DNA from: UBA5177 sp002413265
GTDB taxonomy: Bacteria > Chloroflexota > UBA5177
Reading direction: 5' to 3'
Assembly (NCBI GenBank): GCA_036752825.1
Contig: DAIORV010000010.1
Coordinates: 1-34,398, forward strand
DNA length: 34,398 bases
Part shown: piece after piece, positions 23,900 through 31,745 of the stretch
Position numbering within the stretch: position 1 is the first letter of the stretch
Layout: each line of letters opens with the position of its first letter
Notes under the pieces: model-generated
What the model was told of the DNA's origin: nothing
The model's database searches: none
What the model saw: only the letters and a program-made list of their open reading frames with translations
Made by a program: the position numbers and the translations under genes

Positions 23900-25263
23900 T
23901 TACGGCTCGAGCATGGCGGCGGCTTCGTCCAGACGGCGAAGGAATTGTCGATCTTTCAAACCCCGCAGGACAGGTCTTGCTTGCTCTAGAGGACCTTGGT
24001 CCCCGCTCATTTCTGCAAGGACGATCCGCATGCGGGCCGCGTGAGGGATGAGCCCGCGCGCGTCTGCGTGATCGATGGCCTTCTTGAGGCGGTGCGGCTC
24101 GTTCGAGATGAGCGCCTCATGAATGTTGAGCGTGTCTAAAAGGGGGGCACTGTTACGTTTCCGTGCCCGCGTGCGCAGCTCAATCCAGAAATTGGGTCGG
24201 CAGAATCACGCGGCGCTCACTGAGGAACGAGAGCCCAAGACCTGCGCTGCTGAGCTGCCACAACAGGCCTTCTGCATCGAGAATCAATCTCTCCCCATCA
24301 TCCTTCTTGTAGGCGTCCAGCAGCAGGCGCCAGCCTCGCCGCGATTCCGGCTCACGAGTCGCTCTACGACGGATAGGCTGCATCGGCGCTCGCACGATCT
24401 TCGCGGGCAAGGGCCACATGGAGCCCCGAGAAGAATCCGGGCAGAAGGAATGCGGCACCGGCATCCCGACGTATCTCCTCCCAAATTGTCCGCAGCGCGG
24501 TCAGGAGTGTGTCGCGATGGTCCCACTCGCCGGCAAAGGCGCAGGTCATAAGAGTAGTCGACACACCATTAGAGAAGGGCGCTCGCGGCTCCCCAGGATG
24601 GAGACGCGCCAGCTCTTGGTTCATAACGTCGATGGCAGCTCGGTAGTCCCCGGAGTGGGTATGCCCCACGACCAGCATGCCCACGGCATCTCCCCAGTCG
24701 AGTCGACTCGAAGTGGGAGCCGTGAGTCGATGGCTGGCTGCGGCAATCACCTCCGCATGGTCACCTGACATGAGCATGACTGAGGCATATCCATCGAGGG
24801 AAGCGTGGAACATCTCCCAGTCCTCGCGGGCTTCGAAATATGAAGCGGCTGTCTGCCCAATCTGCTTCCCCTCGGCTATCTCCTCCTTGGTAATGCTGCG
24901 GCGCCGCATGGGCCAGAACAAATCCGCAACTTTGACTCGCCACAGCTCGTCCTCGTCTCCCGCAAGCTCCGCCAGGCGCCTAGCTTCGCTCCGCATCGCC
25001 AGCATCTCCTGCTCACTCGAGCGATTGGCCACGGAAGCTTCCCAGCGAACACGGTGACGAGTCTGCGCTCTTCTGGCATAAGGTCTGTCCCGCTTGGTGC
25101 CCGACGACGTGCGCATCAGCGGCGCGGCATTTGCAGCGTATAACCCTTGATCTCTCGGGTCAATAGAAACAGAAAGCCCGAAGATGTCGACGGTACGACC
25201 ATAGAGCCTAAGCGTAGAGCGCAGTCTGATCCCCGGACGAGCACGCCTTGATAGTCGCCTCAC
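23900..25263 (-). pseudogene. Frameshifted remnant of a TPR-type regulator (cyclase/ATPase C-terminal region)
   Basis: Coding-like residues run through three frames on the minus strand. Frame A (25263-24364) includes ASYFEAREDWEMFHASLDG, MLVVGHTHSGDYRAAIDV and FSGLHVALAREDRASADA, then stops. Frame B continues with GWRLLLDAYKKDDGERLILD and LSFLSERRVILPTQ, stopping at 24180. Frame C continues with TLNIHEALISNEPHRLKKAI, HAARMRIVLAEMSGD and FLRRLDEAAAMLEP, to TAA at 23900. The repeats resemble the C-terminal TPR-like part of large adenylate-cyclase/ATPase or LuxR-type regulators. The N-terminal catalytic part is missing, and the first 75 or so residues of frame A look random. Two frameshifts plus truncation point to decay; sequencing errors are an alternative for the shifts. 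Confidence 0.6.
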
Positions 25264-25298
25264 GAGGAGACCTGCAGGCCGCCTCTACGAGTATTGAC

Positions 25299-25622
25299 CT
25301 ACGGTTCGGCGAAGTGAGTTAATGGCACTCGTCGGACGAACCATTGGGGTAGGCCGCAGCTATGGCAGAAGTAGCACCGAACTGTGACTCGGTCACGGTC
25401 TTCAAACCTGACTGACTCCTCGTGCAGAACCGCGTTGCCCCAACGGCAATAGCGGCAGTGGCGAAACGAGCCGGACAGATGCTGATGGTCGGCTCGATGC
25501 TGCCTTGCTTCGAGAAGGGTCTGGAAGCAGCCAAAAGCCGCCGCTCCGACCAGTCCGGTGAGGAAAACTACCGCCAGGAAATAAAAAACGTGCGTGGGAT
25601 CGACGACCGGGGCAGTGGACAT
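25299..25622 (-). CDS. Small membrane protein with zinc-ribbon-like cysteines
   Basis: A 107-residue protein with one N-terminal transmembrane helix (about residues 12-35, FYFLAVVFLTGLVGAAAFGC). A cytoplasmic-type domain follows, containing CRYC and then CYFCHSC about 25 residues later. Two CxxC knuckles in this arrangement suggest a rubredoxin-like or zinc-ribbon fold. The family is not recognised. It is encoded downstream of the O-methyltransferase on the same strand after 57 bases and upstream of the pseudogene. Confidence 0.65.
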   Translation of the reverse strand: MSTAPVVDPTHVFYFLAVVFLTGLVGAAAFGCFQTLLEARQHRADHQHLSGSFRHCRYCRWGNAVLHEESVRFEDRDRVTVRCYFCHSCGLPQWFVRRVPLTHFAEP

Positions 25623-25679
25623 AGACTGGCTCCAAGTGCTGCTTGGCTCCGCAGTGCAAGCACCATGCCAGCGCTTGGT

Positions 25680-26315
25680 TTACCTGATTACACTCACGCT
25701 CGCGGCATCAGAACCCTCGCGGTTCATCACGAGTGTGGACAGCAGGCGGCTGTCGCTCGCCACTTTCCGATTGAATTCGGCCAGACCACGTGTGCCTTCG
25801 TCCTGGGGATCAGCCACGCTTCCGTCACGCCAAACGTTATCCGCCACTATCAGCGAACCCGCGTGTGTTAGCGGCATGACGGCGTCCAGATAGGACGGAT
25901 AGGTTGGCTTGTCCGCATCAATGAACACGAGATCGAACGACCTAGAGGCGAGCTTCCGCAGGCTGTCCAGCGCATCGCCTTCGACAACCGTCACGCGGTC
26001 CTCGAGCCCGACCCTTTGGAAATTGGAACGTGCGGTTTGGGCATGTTTTGACGACACCTCAAGGGTGGTGACGTGACCGTTTGCGGGAAGCGCTCGAGCC
26101 ATGAGAATGCTGCTGTACCCGAAGAGCGTGCCGATTTCCAGCACATCTGACGCACCGGTCGCGGCGATCAACACACACAAGAGGCGACCAAGATCGGAAG
26201 GGACCTCAATGGAGGGAATCCCCTTGTCGGCGGCTTCCTTGCGCATCTCGCGCAGACCAGCGTCTTCCTCTCCGAACAAGCTCTCGAAATACCGTTCGAA
26301 TCGTTCTTCGCTCAA
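25680..26315 (-). CDS. SAM-dependent O-methyltransferase (class I, CCoAOMT/COMT-like)
   Basis: An O-methyltransferase_3 family protein. The SAM-binding motif VLEIGTLFGYSSILMARAL is near residues 58-76, TTLEVSSKHAQTARSNF follows, and the metal-site segments are FDLVFIDADKPTYPSYLD and LIVADNVWRDG. Family members methylate catechol-type hydroxyls using a divalent metal. The frame is open to 26447. However, TTG 26315 with GAGGGG 4 bases upstream gives 211 residues, the usual family length, and avoids antisense overlap with the divergent 74-aa gene. A TATACT box at 26347-26352 fits this start. Confidence 0.9.
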   Translation of the reverse strand: MSEERFERYFESLFGEEDAGLREMRKEAADKGIPSIEVPSDLGRLLCVLIAATGASDVLEIGTLFGYSSILMARALPANGHVTTLEVSSKHAQTARSNFQRVGLEDRVTVVEGDALDSLRKLASRSFDLVFIDADKPTYPSYLDAVMPLTHAGSLIVADNVWRDGSVADPQDEGTRGLAEFNRKVASDSRLLSTLVMNREGSDAASVSVIR

Positions 26316-26346
26316 CTGACCCCTCGCTGCGCGGTCGGATATTCGG

Positions 26347-26352
26347 AGTATA
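26347..26352 (-). promoter_or_regulatory. Candidate -10 element TATACT upstream of the O-methyltransferase
   Basis: TATACT on the minus strand lies 31 bases before TTG 26315. The hexamer 17 bp upstream is TTTATC, only a weak -35. The element would give a leader of about 25 bases including the Shine-Dalgarno. Confidence 0.35.
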
Positions 26353-26398
26353 CGGCGAGGTGTCGCTACGATAAAGCATTGAAGCGCTGGGGGATGGA

Positions 26399-26623
26399 GT
26401 GTACAAAACGTGGGCGTTCTCGGCGCAGGACGGTGAAACCGTGGCACGAAACCTTGAGGCGCACCTTAACGAATATGCCTCGGAGGTTGTAAGCGTCTCG
26501 TACGCCGTTGCGGCCGAACATCATGTCCTGGCGGTCTATCGCGTCATCGATGTGTCGGATGCCGTCGGCGCGGAATATGCGGTCACTGCGGCGGAGCACA
26601 TCATCGATCAGGCGCAGTTCTGA
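26399..26623 (+). CDS. Small hypothetical protein, 74 aa
   Basis: GTG 26399 is preceded by a GGGGGA purine run. The 74-residue product begins (V)YKTWAFSAQDGETVARNLEAHL and continues SVSYAVAAEHHVLAVYRVID. The alternation of an N-terminal helix and a beta hairpin suggests a compact alpha/beta fold. I do not recognise the family. It is divergent from the O-methyltransferase and is followed by the coiled-coil gene on the same strand after about 54 bases. Confidence 0.55.
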   Translation: MYKTWAFSAQDGETVARNLEAHLNEYASEVVSVSYAVAAEHHVLAVYRVIDVSDAVGAEYAVTAAEHIIDQAQF

Positions 26624-26677
26624 TCGACAAACTTTGCACCCGCGACGCTTCAGCGCAAGGGCGTCCTGGAGCTGTTG

Positions 26678-27646
26678 ATGGACACTGAAATTTCAGAGCA
26701 ACAGGCCAATTTCTTCGTCGACACCGCGTCCGAGCGACTGAACGCGTTCGAGCTCGACATTCGGGCGGCCGGGTCCAACGCGCCGATGCGTCTCCTATGG
26801 GATCGCGCCAGAGAACTGGGCGAGACAATCCGGACAGCTTCGGCAGTGGACTCAGCGGACAAAGCCGCCCTTCAGGGGCGGCTGACTGCTCTCATGCGGA
26901 TGCTACGTGAGGAACAGCGCCGGGTCCACAAGGAGATCGAACGGACCAGAAAGGACATCGAAGACAGCCTCACGCTCGCTGCAGAGTCTGTTCGTGAGGC
27001 GAGCACGACGAGCGACGTACAGGAGGTTCGCTCAGACCTGGCAGTGCTTCGGAAACGGATCACGAGCCTGGAGCCTACCATCCCGCGTTCGGTCCGGACC
27101 AAGCTGTGGGAGGACTGGCAGGAGACCAATCGAGGCGCGTGGCAGGCATTGGTCGCTTTGTGGCAAACGAATGAACAGATGCTCGCCGCGCTTCTGCAGA
27201 CGGCTGAGGGACACCTCGAACGAGGCAGGACCAGACAAGCTCGAGAGCAAATAAAGGCGTTTCACGAGGCCATCGCATCTCTGGAATGCTCCCATCGCGA
27301 GGCAAAGGCGCTCAGACTGAAGGCCAATGGGCTGTGGCAGCGATGCGTCGATCAGGGCCGCGAGCAGCGAGAGCAATACGTCGCGTATTCGCGGCGCCGC
27401 CTCGATCACCTGCGCCGGGAAGTGGTTCAGAATGAACGCTCTCGCGCCCAGCTAAGAGCCGAGATCGCGGGGCTCGAGCGACAAGTCTCAGCTGCGACCA
27501 CGGGAGTTGGACATGCTCTGTCTCGTGGGCAGCTCAGCGACGCGCTCCGACGCTCTGAACGCCTTGATGCGGAGGATCGACGTCTCGCCGTTCAGATCAG
27601 CGAAATCGAAGAAGCTCTGGAGATCGAGGCTACACCAGCCGGCTAA
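26678..27646 (+). CDS. Coiled-coil protein of unknown function
   Basis: A 322-residue, strongly charged, almost wholly helical protein. Heptad-type segments include LMRMLREEQRRVHKEIERTR (about residues 70-90), LKANGLWQRCVDQGREQREQ and a C-terminal coiled coil ending VQISEIEEALEIEATPAG. A tryptophan-rich central part (LWEDWQETNRGAWQALVALW) is distinctive and faintly recalls DUF349-type helical repeats, but I would not assign it. There is no signal peptide or membrane segment. ATG 26678 has GGAG about 7 bases upstream; TTG 26675 is adjacent. Its last 17 bases overlap the 3' end of the histidine kinase gene on the other strand. Confidence 0.75.
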   Translation: MDTEISEQQANFFVDTASERLNAFELDIRAAGSNAPMRLLWDRARELGETIRTASAVDSADKAALQGRLTALMRMLREEQRRVHKEIERTRKDIEDSLTLAAESVREASTTSDVQEVRSDLAVLRKRITSLEPTIPRSVRTKLWEDWQETNRGAWQALVALWQTNEQMLAALLQTAEGHLERGRTRQAREQIKAFHEAIASLECSHREAKALRLKANGLWQRCVDQGREQREQYVAYSRRRLDHLRREVVQNERSRAQLRAEIAGLERQVSAATTGVGHALSRGQLSDALRRSERLDAEDRRLAVQISEIEEALEIEATPAG

Positions 27647-29510
27647 ACGCTTTCGGTGCGCTCGTTTCTTGAGCGGGCACCCAGACCCGAACGTTTGTAC
27701 CGCGGCGTGGGGCAGAAACAACGTCGAGCTGGCCACCGATGGACTGCGTGCGCTCGTTCATGATGTCCATGCCGAAATGGCCCTGAAGCTCCTCTTTCAG
27801 GGAGAAGCCCGTGCCGTCATCGTGAATGGAGACTTCCATCCCTCCATCGTGGCCCGTGATGTGGATGATCACATTCTTTGCATTGGCATGCTTGCGGACG
27901 TTATTCAGCGCCTCTTGCACGACTCGCATCAGTTCTACACGAACCTTGGGACCGACTTCAGGAACCTCTCCCTCCGCGTCCACCTCAACCACGAGCCCCG
28001 ATACCTGGCCGAATTCGTTGGCATAGCTCGATATTGCCTCGGCCGTGGAGGTCCCTTCGGGCTCAGCACGCAGCGTGGTAATCGCGGTGCGGGCCTCCGT
28101 CAGGGCCGTCTCCAGAACGGTCTCCAAGTCAATGAGCTGTCCGACATCTAAAGCTGCCGGTGAGCGCTTCAGCCAGGAGACGCGCATCTTAAGAAACGCA
28201 AGATGCTGGGCCAGCCCGTCGTGGATCTCCCTCGCCAATCTGGACCGCTCCTCGATGATCGCTCCGGCGGCCACCTCCTCGTAAAGCAAGCTTCTCTCCA
28301 GCAGGACCGAGGCCTGGACACCGAAAGCTCGCAGAAGGCGCACGTCCTGCACGCTAAAACCGGACCTCCCCAGTCGATCAACAACCAAAGTGCCGATCTC
28401 CCGCCCCTCGACCCTGAGTGGGAGGGCCGCTACGGACCTCGCACGCGCGTCATCTCCGTCGGAAAGGAGCACTGTTTGAACTTCCTGTGGGGCCAGTCCC
28501 GTTCTCTGCGCTACTCCAAGGAGATCGTGCGGCGCGTCTTCACCTTCCTGGCGATCCTCACGCCCTGAAAGAATCACCTGAGCATTTGCGCGAAAGGTTC
28601 GGCCGGCGACGTCGACTATGTGCTGAATGACACGCGGGAGGTCTTGCACAGACGCGGGCGTCATGAGCGCCTGCAAAGCACTCAGCTCGCGCGCCTGCCA
28701 GCGTAACTTCCGGTAGCCTCGGCTTCCCTCTGCGCCGAGGATCAAAAGAATGCCGCTGTAGAAGACGAGACGCAGCAAGTCGCCAAGCTGCGCCACACCG
28801 GGCACGTATGGATGTATCGCGTACTGAAGCTCAGCGAAACCCGCGACGGTCAGGGCTAGAGCCAAGCCAAAGAACCACGGGGAGATCTCCTCGCGCGGCG
28901 CGCGCCAGAAGAGCGCGGCGGCGCCAAAAAGGGTGACGCAGGCCAGGAGCTGAATCGCGGTCTGGACACCACTGGGCAAAGTCGAGGTCCCGGCATGCCA
29001 GACCCAGGTCGCCACTCCCGCCGACACCAGCAGAGTCAAAAGTACGCTTGCCCCGACCAGCTGCCGGCGTCGCACCACGGGAATCTCACGATCAACCAGC
29101 AGTGGGGCAGCCAAGAGCAACGCGGCCCCCACAACGCGTTGCGCCGCCCAGCCATAGGGCACGAGCTGTGCTTGTCCGTCCCACCCCCAGAGTTCCGGAA
29201 CTAATCCCATGCCACCGTTGGCCATCCCAAACAGCAGGAACGCCGTTGCGACGAACAAGCTGGTCAGGCGCCCGTACAACGTGAACTCGATGAGAACGAA
29301 GTACGCGGCGCCGAGCGAGACGAGCAGCGATGCCGTGGTTACCGCGATGTTAAAGATCACGGTGTGGGAGAACGCAGGCGACGCCGGCTTGCTGAAGGAA
29401 ACCACCGTCAGACCCCAGAGAGCGAGCACAACAAGGGCAGCGATTACATACTCAGAGCCCCTGTTTAACGAACGTCTCGCCCCGGTCGTAGGATTTTGCT
29501 GTGGGAGCAC
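27630..29510 (-). CDS. Membrane sensor histidine kinase (HisKA_3/NarL type) with GAF-like domain
   Basis: A 626-residue kinase. Residues 20-260 contain about seven or eight hydrophobic helices, forming a membrane sensor domain with little extracytoplasmic sequence. A GAF-like domain follows (about 273-405). The HisKA_3 phosphoacceptor is ERSRLAREIHDGLAQHL with His429. The ATPase domain has an N-box VVQEALNNVRKHANA (Asn536 region), G1 IHDDGTGF and a late GHFGMDIMNERTQSIGG. The start is GTG 29510, with GGAG 9 bases upstream. It lies downstream of a single-domain response regulator, with a 109-base spacer that holds no gene. The stimulus is unknown. Confidence 0.92.
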   Translation of the reverse strand: MLPQQNPTTGARRSLNRGSEYVIAALVVLALWGLTVVSFSKPASPAFSHTVIFNIAVTTASLLVSLGAAYFVLIEFTLYGRLTSLFVATAFLLFGMANGGMGLVPELWGWDGQAQLVPYGWAAQRVVGAALLLAAPLLVDREIPVVRRRQLVGASVLLTLLVSAGVATWVWHAGTSTLPSGVQTAIQLLACVTLFGAAALFWRAPREEISPWFFGLALALTVAGFAELQYAIHPYVPGVAQLGDLLRLVFYSGILLILGAEGSRGYRKLRWQARELSALQALMTPASVQDLPRVIQHIVDVAGRTFRANAQVILSGREDRQEGEDAPHDLLGVAQRTGLAPQEVQTVLLSDGDDARARSVAALPLRVEGREIGTLVVDRLGRSGFSVQDVRLLRAFGVQASVLLERSLLYEEVAAGAIIEERSRLAREIHDGLAQHLAFLKMRVSWLKRSPAALDVGQLIDLETVLETALTEARTAITTLRAEPEGTSTAEAISSYANEFGQVSGLVVEVDAEGEVPEVGPKVRVELMRVVQEALNNVRKHANAKNVIIHITGHDGGMEVSIHDDGTGFSLKEELQGHFGMDIMNERTQSIGGQLDVVSAPRRGTNVRVWVPAQETSAPKAFSRLV

Positions 29511-29619
29511 GAAAGCTAACTCCGCTGGAAAACGGCATCCACGTAGAATCGGCGCAGTGCCGTCGTGGTCGCCGCGCCTAGTCTAGCGCTTCGCGCTGCG
29601 ACTGTGAAGCACGTTTTAT

Positions 29620-29985
29620 CTAGCCCGAGCCGGCCGCAAGCCGGTCGACGGTGCCCAAAAACGTGTCGAGATCGAAGGGTTTACGCAGGAATGCGTCAAC
29701 GCGCGCCTCTTTCGCCAGCTCCTCGATGTTGGAGAGGCCCGAGACCAGCATGACCGGCGGCATATGAGAACCAACCTGTTTTCTGATCTCTGTGACCACC
29801 TCGATGCCATTTTTTCCCGGCATCATGTAGTCCAGGACAATTGCAGCCGGGTCTACTTCTTCGGTGCGTTCAGCGGCTCGACCGGCCGTGGTCAGCACTA
29901 CCTCATAGCCAGATGAGTGCAGGAGATCGGTCAGGAGCTCCGCCAGGTTCGCTTCATCCTCGACTATCAATACGGTGCGTCCCAT
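29620..29985 (-). CDS. Single-domain response regulator (CheY-like receiver)
   Basis: A 121-residue stand-alone receiver domain: acidic pair Glu9/Asp10 (VEDE), phosphoacceptor Asp52 in IVLDYMMPGKNG, Ser82 in MLVSGLS and Lys102 in LRKPFD. It has no DNA-binding output domain, unlike the LuxR-type regulators usually paired with HisKA_3 kinases, so it may act by protein-protein contact or as a phosphate sink. TACAAT at 29992-29997 is only 6 bases upstream of ATG 29985, so the mRNA may be leaderless. It is followed by the histidine kinase gene on the same strand. Confidence 0.92.
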   Translation of the reverse strand: MGRTVLIVEDEANLAELLTDLLHSSGYEVVLTTAGRAAERTEEVDPAAIVLDYMMPGKNGIEVVTEIRKQVGSHMPPVMLVSGLSNIEELAKEARVDAFLRKPFDLDTFLGTVDRLAAGSG

Positions 29986-29991
29986 GCGGAC

Positions 29992-29997
29992 ATTGTA
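29992..29997 (-). promoter_or_regulatory. TACAAT -10-like element directly upstream of the response regulator
   Basis: On the minus strand TACAAT is followed by 6 bases and the ATG, the spacing expected when transcription starts at the start codon. There is no Shine-Dalgarno before this ATG and no clear -35. Confidence 0.4.
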
Positions 29998-30032
29998 GGG
30001 GGACGGTGACGGCCCGAGGCCCGCTTGCCGGC

Positions 30033-30074
30033 GAACAGGGCGAGCCGTCCGAGACCGAGCGGCTCGCCCTGTTC
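30033..30074. repeat. Perfect 15-bp inverted repeat downstream of tRNA-Cys
   Basis: GAACAGGGCGAGCCG and its exact reverse complement are separated by 12 bases. The structure begins 2 bases after the encoded CCA of tRNA-Cys, in the direction of its transcription. It forms a very stable GC-rich hairpin but has no following T-tract. It may terminate the tRNA transcript or protect/process its 3' end, and it insulates the response-regulator gene. Confidence 0.8.
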
Positions 30075-30076
30075 TG

Positions 30077-30151
30077 TGGAGGCGACGGTCGGAATCGAAC
30101 CGACGATAGGGGTTTTGCAGACCCCCGCCTTAACCACTTGGCCACGTCGCC
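30077..30151 (-). tRNA. tRNA-Cys (GCA)
   Basis: A 75-nt cloverleaf: acceptor GGCGACG/CGTCGCC, anticodon loop CTGCAAA with anticodon GCA, T-loop TTCGATT in a GTCGG/CCGAC stem, discriminator U and an encoded CCA. It is separated by 8 bases from tRNA-Gly and probably co-transcribed with it. Confidence 0.97.
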
Positions 30152-30159
30152 ATAAAAAA

Positions 30160-30234
<75 letters not shown>

Positions 30235-30253
30235 CCGCGCCTTTAGGCTCTAG

Positions 30254-30283
30254 ACGATACCATGTCAATTCGAAAACAGTCAA
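30254..30283 (-). promoter_or_regulatory. Candidate promoter of the tRNA-Gly/tRNA-Cys unit
   Basis: On the minus strand TTGACT (30278-30283) and TATCGT (30254-30259) are separated by 18 bp and would start transcription about 13 bases before tRNA-Gly. A second TTGACA lies inside the spacer, so the exact pairing is uncertain. Confidence 0.4.
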
Positions 30284-30347
30284 TCAACGGCAACACCAAA
30301 GAATGACATCCGCACGCCATTTTCGGACCCTCCATGGACGTGGATGG

Positions 30348-30353
30348 TATACT
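30348..30353 (+). promoter_or_regulatory. Candidate -10 element TATACT upstream of the secreted protein gene
   Basis: TATACT lies 33 bases before GTG 30387. No consensus -35 is present at the usual distance. The region between the tRNA genes and this gene holds nothing else recognisable. Confidence 0.35.
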
Positions 30354-30386
30354 CCTAACCGTGCATTCGACAGAGGACCCTGACAC

Positions 30387-31097
30387 GTGCCGCTGCGCTT
30401 CGTAGTCGCCATAATCCTTTCGCTGGCGTTGGTTTTCAGCATCCTCGGATCCAGTTTAGCGGCTCCCGATGCCGCTCCGCCGGGCCTAAGCCTTAGCGCG
30501 GGACCATCGATCGTGGACGTTGGAAGCGACGTGGCGCTAAAGGTTTCGGCCACTCGCTGGACGGGTCCTGCAGCGGTCTCGGTTACGTTCCTCTCCCCTC
30601 ACCATGGGTTCTCAGGAAAGATGGTGTTCGCGTCGCAATGCAACTGCTTCAGACTGAACGTTTTCCTTGCCAAGCGAAGTCACGCTCTGGAAACGGCTCG
30701 CGTGACGGCCAGGGTGACCGTCCGCAAGCAAACTTTCATTCTTCACAGGACCTTCGAGGTTCGCGGCCTTACCGCCAACGGCAAGACGTTTTCTCCCGGC
30801 GGAACGCCCCAGCTTGCGGGCTGGGTCAGTGATCCGCAGCCCGTGCAGAACGAGTTCGAACATTTCTGTGCCTGGACGCGGGCCTCGGATGCCTTTCCGA
30901 TACACGGTTTGCCCGTAACCTTCGTGGTGCACTTTCAGACGCGAACCCAGAAGTGGTTCGCAGGCCTCACCGGCTCAAACGGCGTGCTATGCAGCAGCAA
31001 AGATATCCAACACGCAAAGATCGGATTTGCCACCGCTGTTGATATCTACGCCGGCAGACTGCACCAGCGGACATCCTTTACGCCCAGGACGCCTTAG
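30387..31097 (+). CDS. Secreted hypothetical protein
   Basis: A 236-residue protein with a clear Sec signal peptide: basic start PLRF, hydrophobic core VVAIILSLALVFSILGS and a likely cleavage after SLAA. The mature part is beta-rich, in two similar-sized halves (about 30-125 and 125-236), suggesting two Ig-like or bacterial adhesin-type sandwiches. Four cysteines (SQCNCF, HFCAW, VLCSS) could form disulphides outside the cell. No catalytic motif is seen and the family is not recognised. GTG 30387 is preceded by GAGG at a rather long spacing. It converges on the J-domain gene. Confidence 0.75.
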   Translation: MPLRFVVAIILSLALVFSILGSSLAAPDAAPPGLSLSAGPSIVDVGSDVALKVSATRWTGPAAVSVTFLSPHHGFSGKMVFASQCNCFRLNVFLAKRSHALETARVTARVTVRKQTFILHRTFEVRGLTANGKTFSPGGTPQLAGWVSDPQPVQNEFEHFCAWTRASDAFPIHGLPVTFVVHFQTRTQKWFAGLTGSNGVLCSSKDIQHAKIGFATAVDIYAGRLHQRTSFTPRTP

Positions 31098-31105
31098 CGA
31101 AAATC

Positions 31106-31702
31106 TTACCTCGAGTCGTCGTATGCCGCTCGCATGGCCGGATCACGTAGAACCTGCATGAGCGCGTTGAGCTCACGTAGGTGCTTCTCCGCCTCGGCAC
31201 TTGCCTTGGGATCTCCGAAGAACTTGTCTGGATGTATGCTCGCCGCGTAACGGCGGTAAGCCTTCTCGATCTGCTCCGAGGTCGCATCCGGCCTTACTCC
31301 AAGAATCTGATAGTGGGTCAGACCGGCCGCCTCTCCGGCAGCGACTTCCGACTCATAACCCGCGGGGCCTTGCGTTCGGAGTCGACTGCTTCTCGCCGAC
31401 CGCACGCGAGCGCCACTGGACTGGTCGGCGTCGTATGGGTCCCACTTTGGCCCGCCGTCATCCCAAGAGGGGCGAACACGATATCGCCCTGACGAGTACA
31501 CCTTAAGCGTCTCATCGTCGAATTCCCGCTCTATGACTGCACCACCAAAGGGTCTCTTCATGCGAGCCCGGAGATCATCGTCGATCTCTGGCTGCCGCAG
31601 GACTTCTGGCCGGGGAGGCATGGCCGATCCGCTGTCTTCTTGGCTCTCGGCAACGGAGGGCTTCATCCATCGAAACAGGCGCGTGAGCTTCTTGGTCTGC
31701 AT
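31106..31702 (-). CDS. J-domain protein with C-terminal DnaJ domain
   Basis: A 198-residue protein whose J-domain is at the C-terminus (about residues 130-195): THYQILGVRPDATSEQIEKAYRRYAASIHPDKFFGD-type sequence with the HPD tripeptide in SIHPDKF, ending MRAAYDDSR. J-domains stimulate DnaK ATPase. The N-terminal 125 residues are charged and low in conservation, with no Gly/Phe or zinc-finger region, so this is not canonical DnaJ but a class C co-chaperone. I start at ATG 31702 (MQTKKLTRLF) because the longer frame to 31780 would overlap tRNA-Phe. Confidence 0.85.
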   Translation of the reverse strand: MQTKKLTRLFRWMKPSVAESQEDSGSAMPPRPEVLRQPEIDDDLRARMKRPFGGAVIEREFDDETLKVYSSGRYRVRPSWDDGGPKWDPYDADQSSGARVRSARSSRLRTQGPAGYESEVAAGEAAGLTHYQILGVRPDATSEQIEKAYRRYAASIHPDKFFGDPKASAEAEKHLRELNALMQVLRDPAMRAAYDDSR

Positions 31703-31745
31703 GCGTGACGCCGCCTTGCCCGGGAGGACACTAATAAAGGTTGGT

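Noticed and set aside
29590..29608. AGCGC/GCGCT hairpin between the response regulator and kinase genes
   Set aside because: The stem is only 5 bp with no T-tract; both genes are probably co-transcribed across it.
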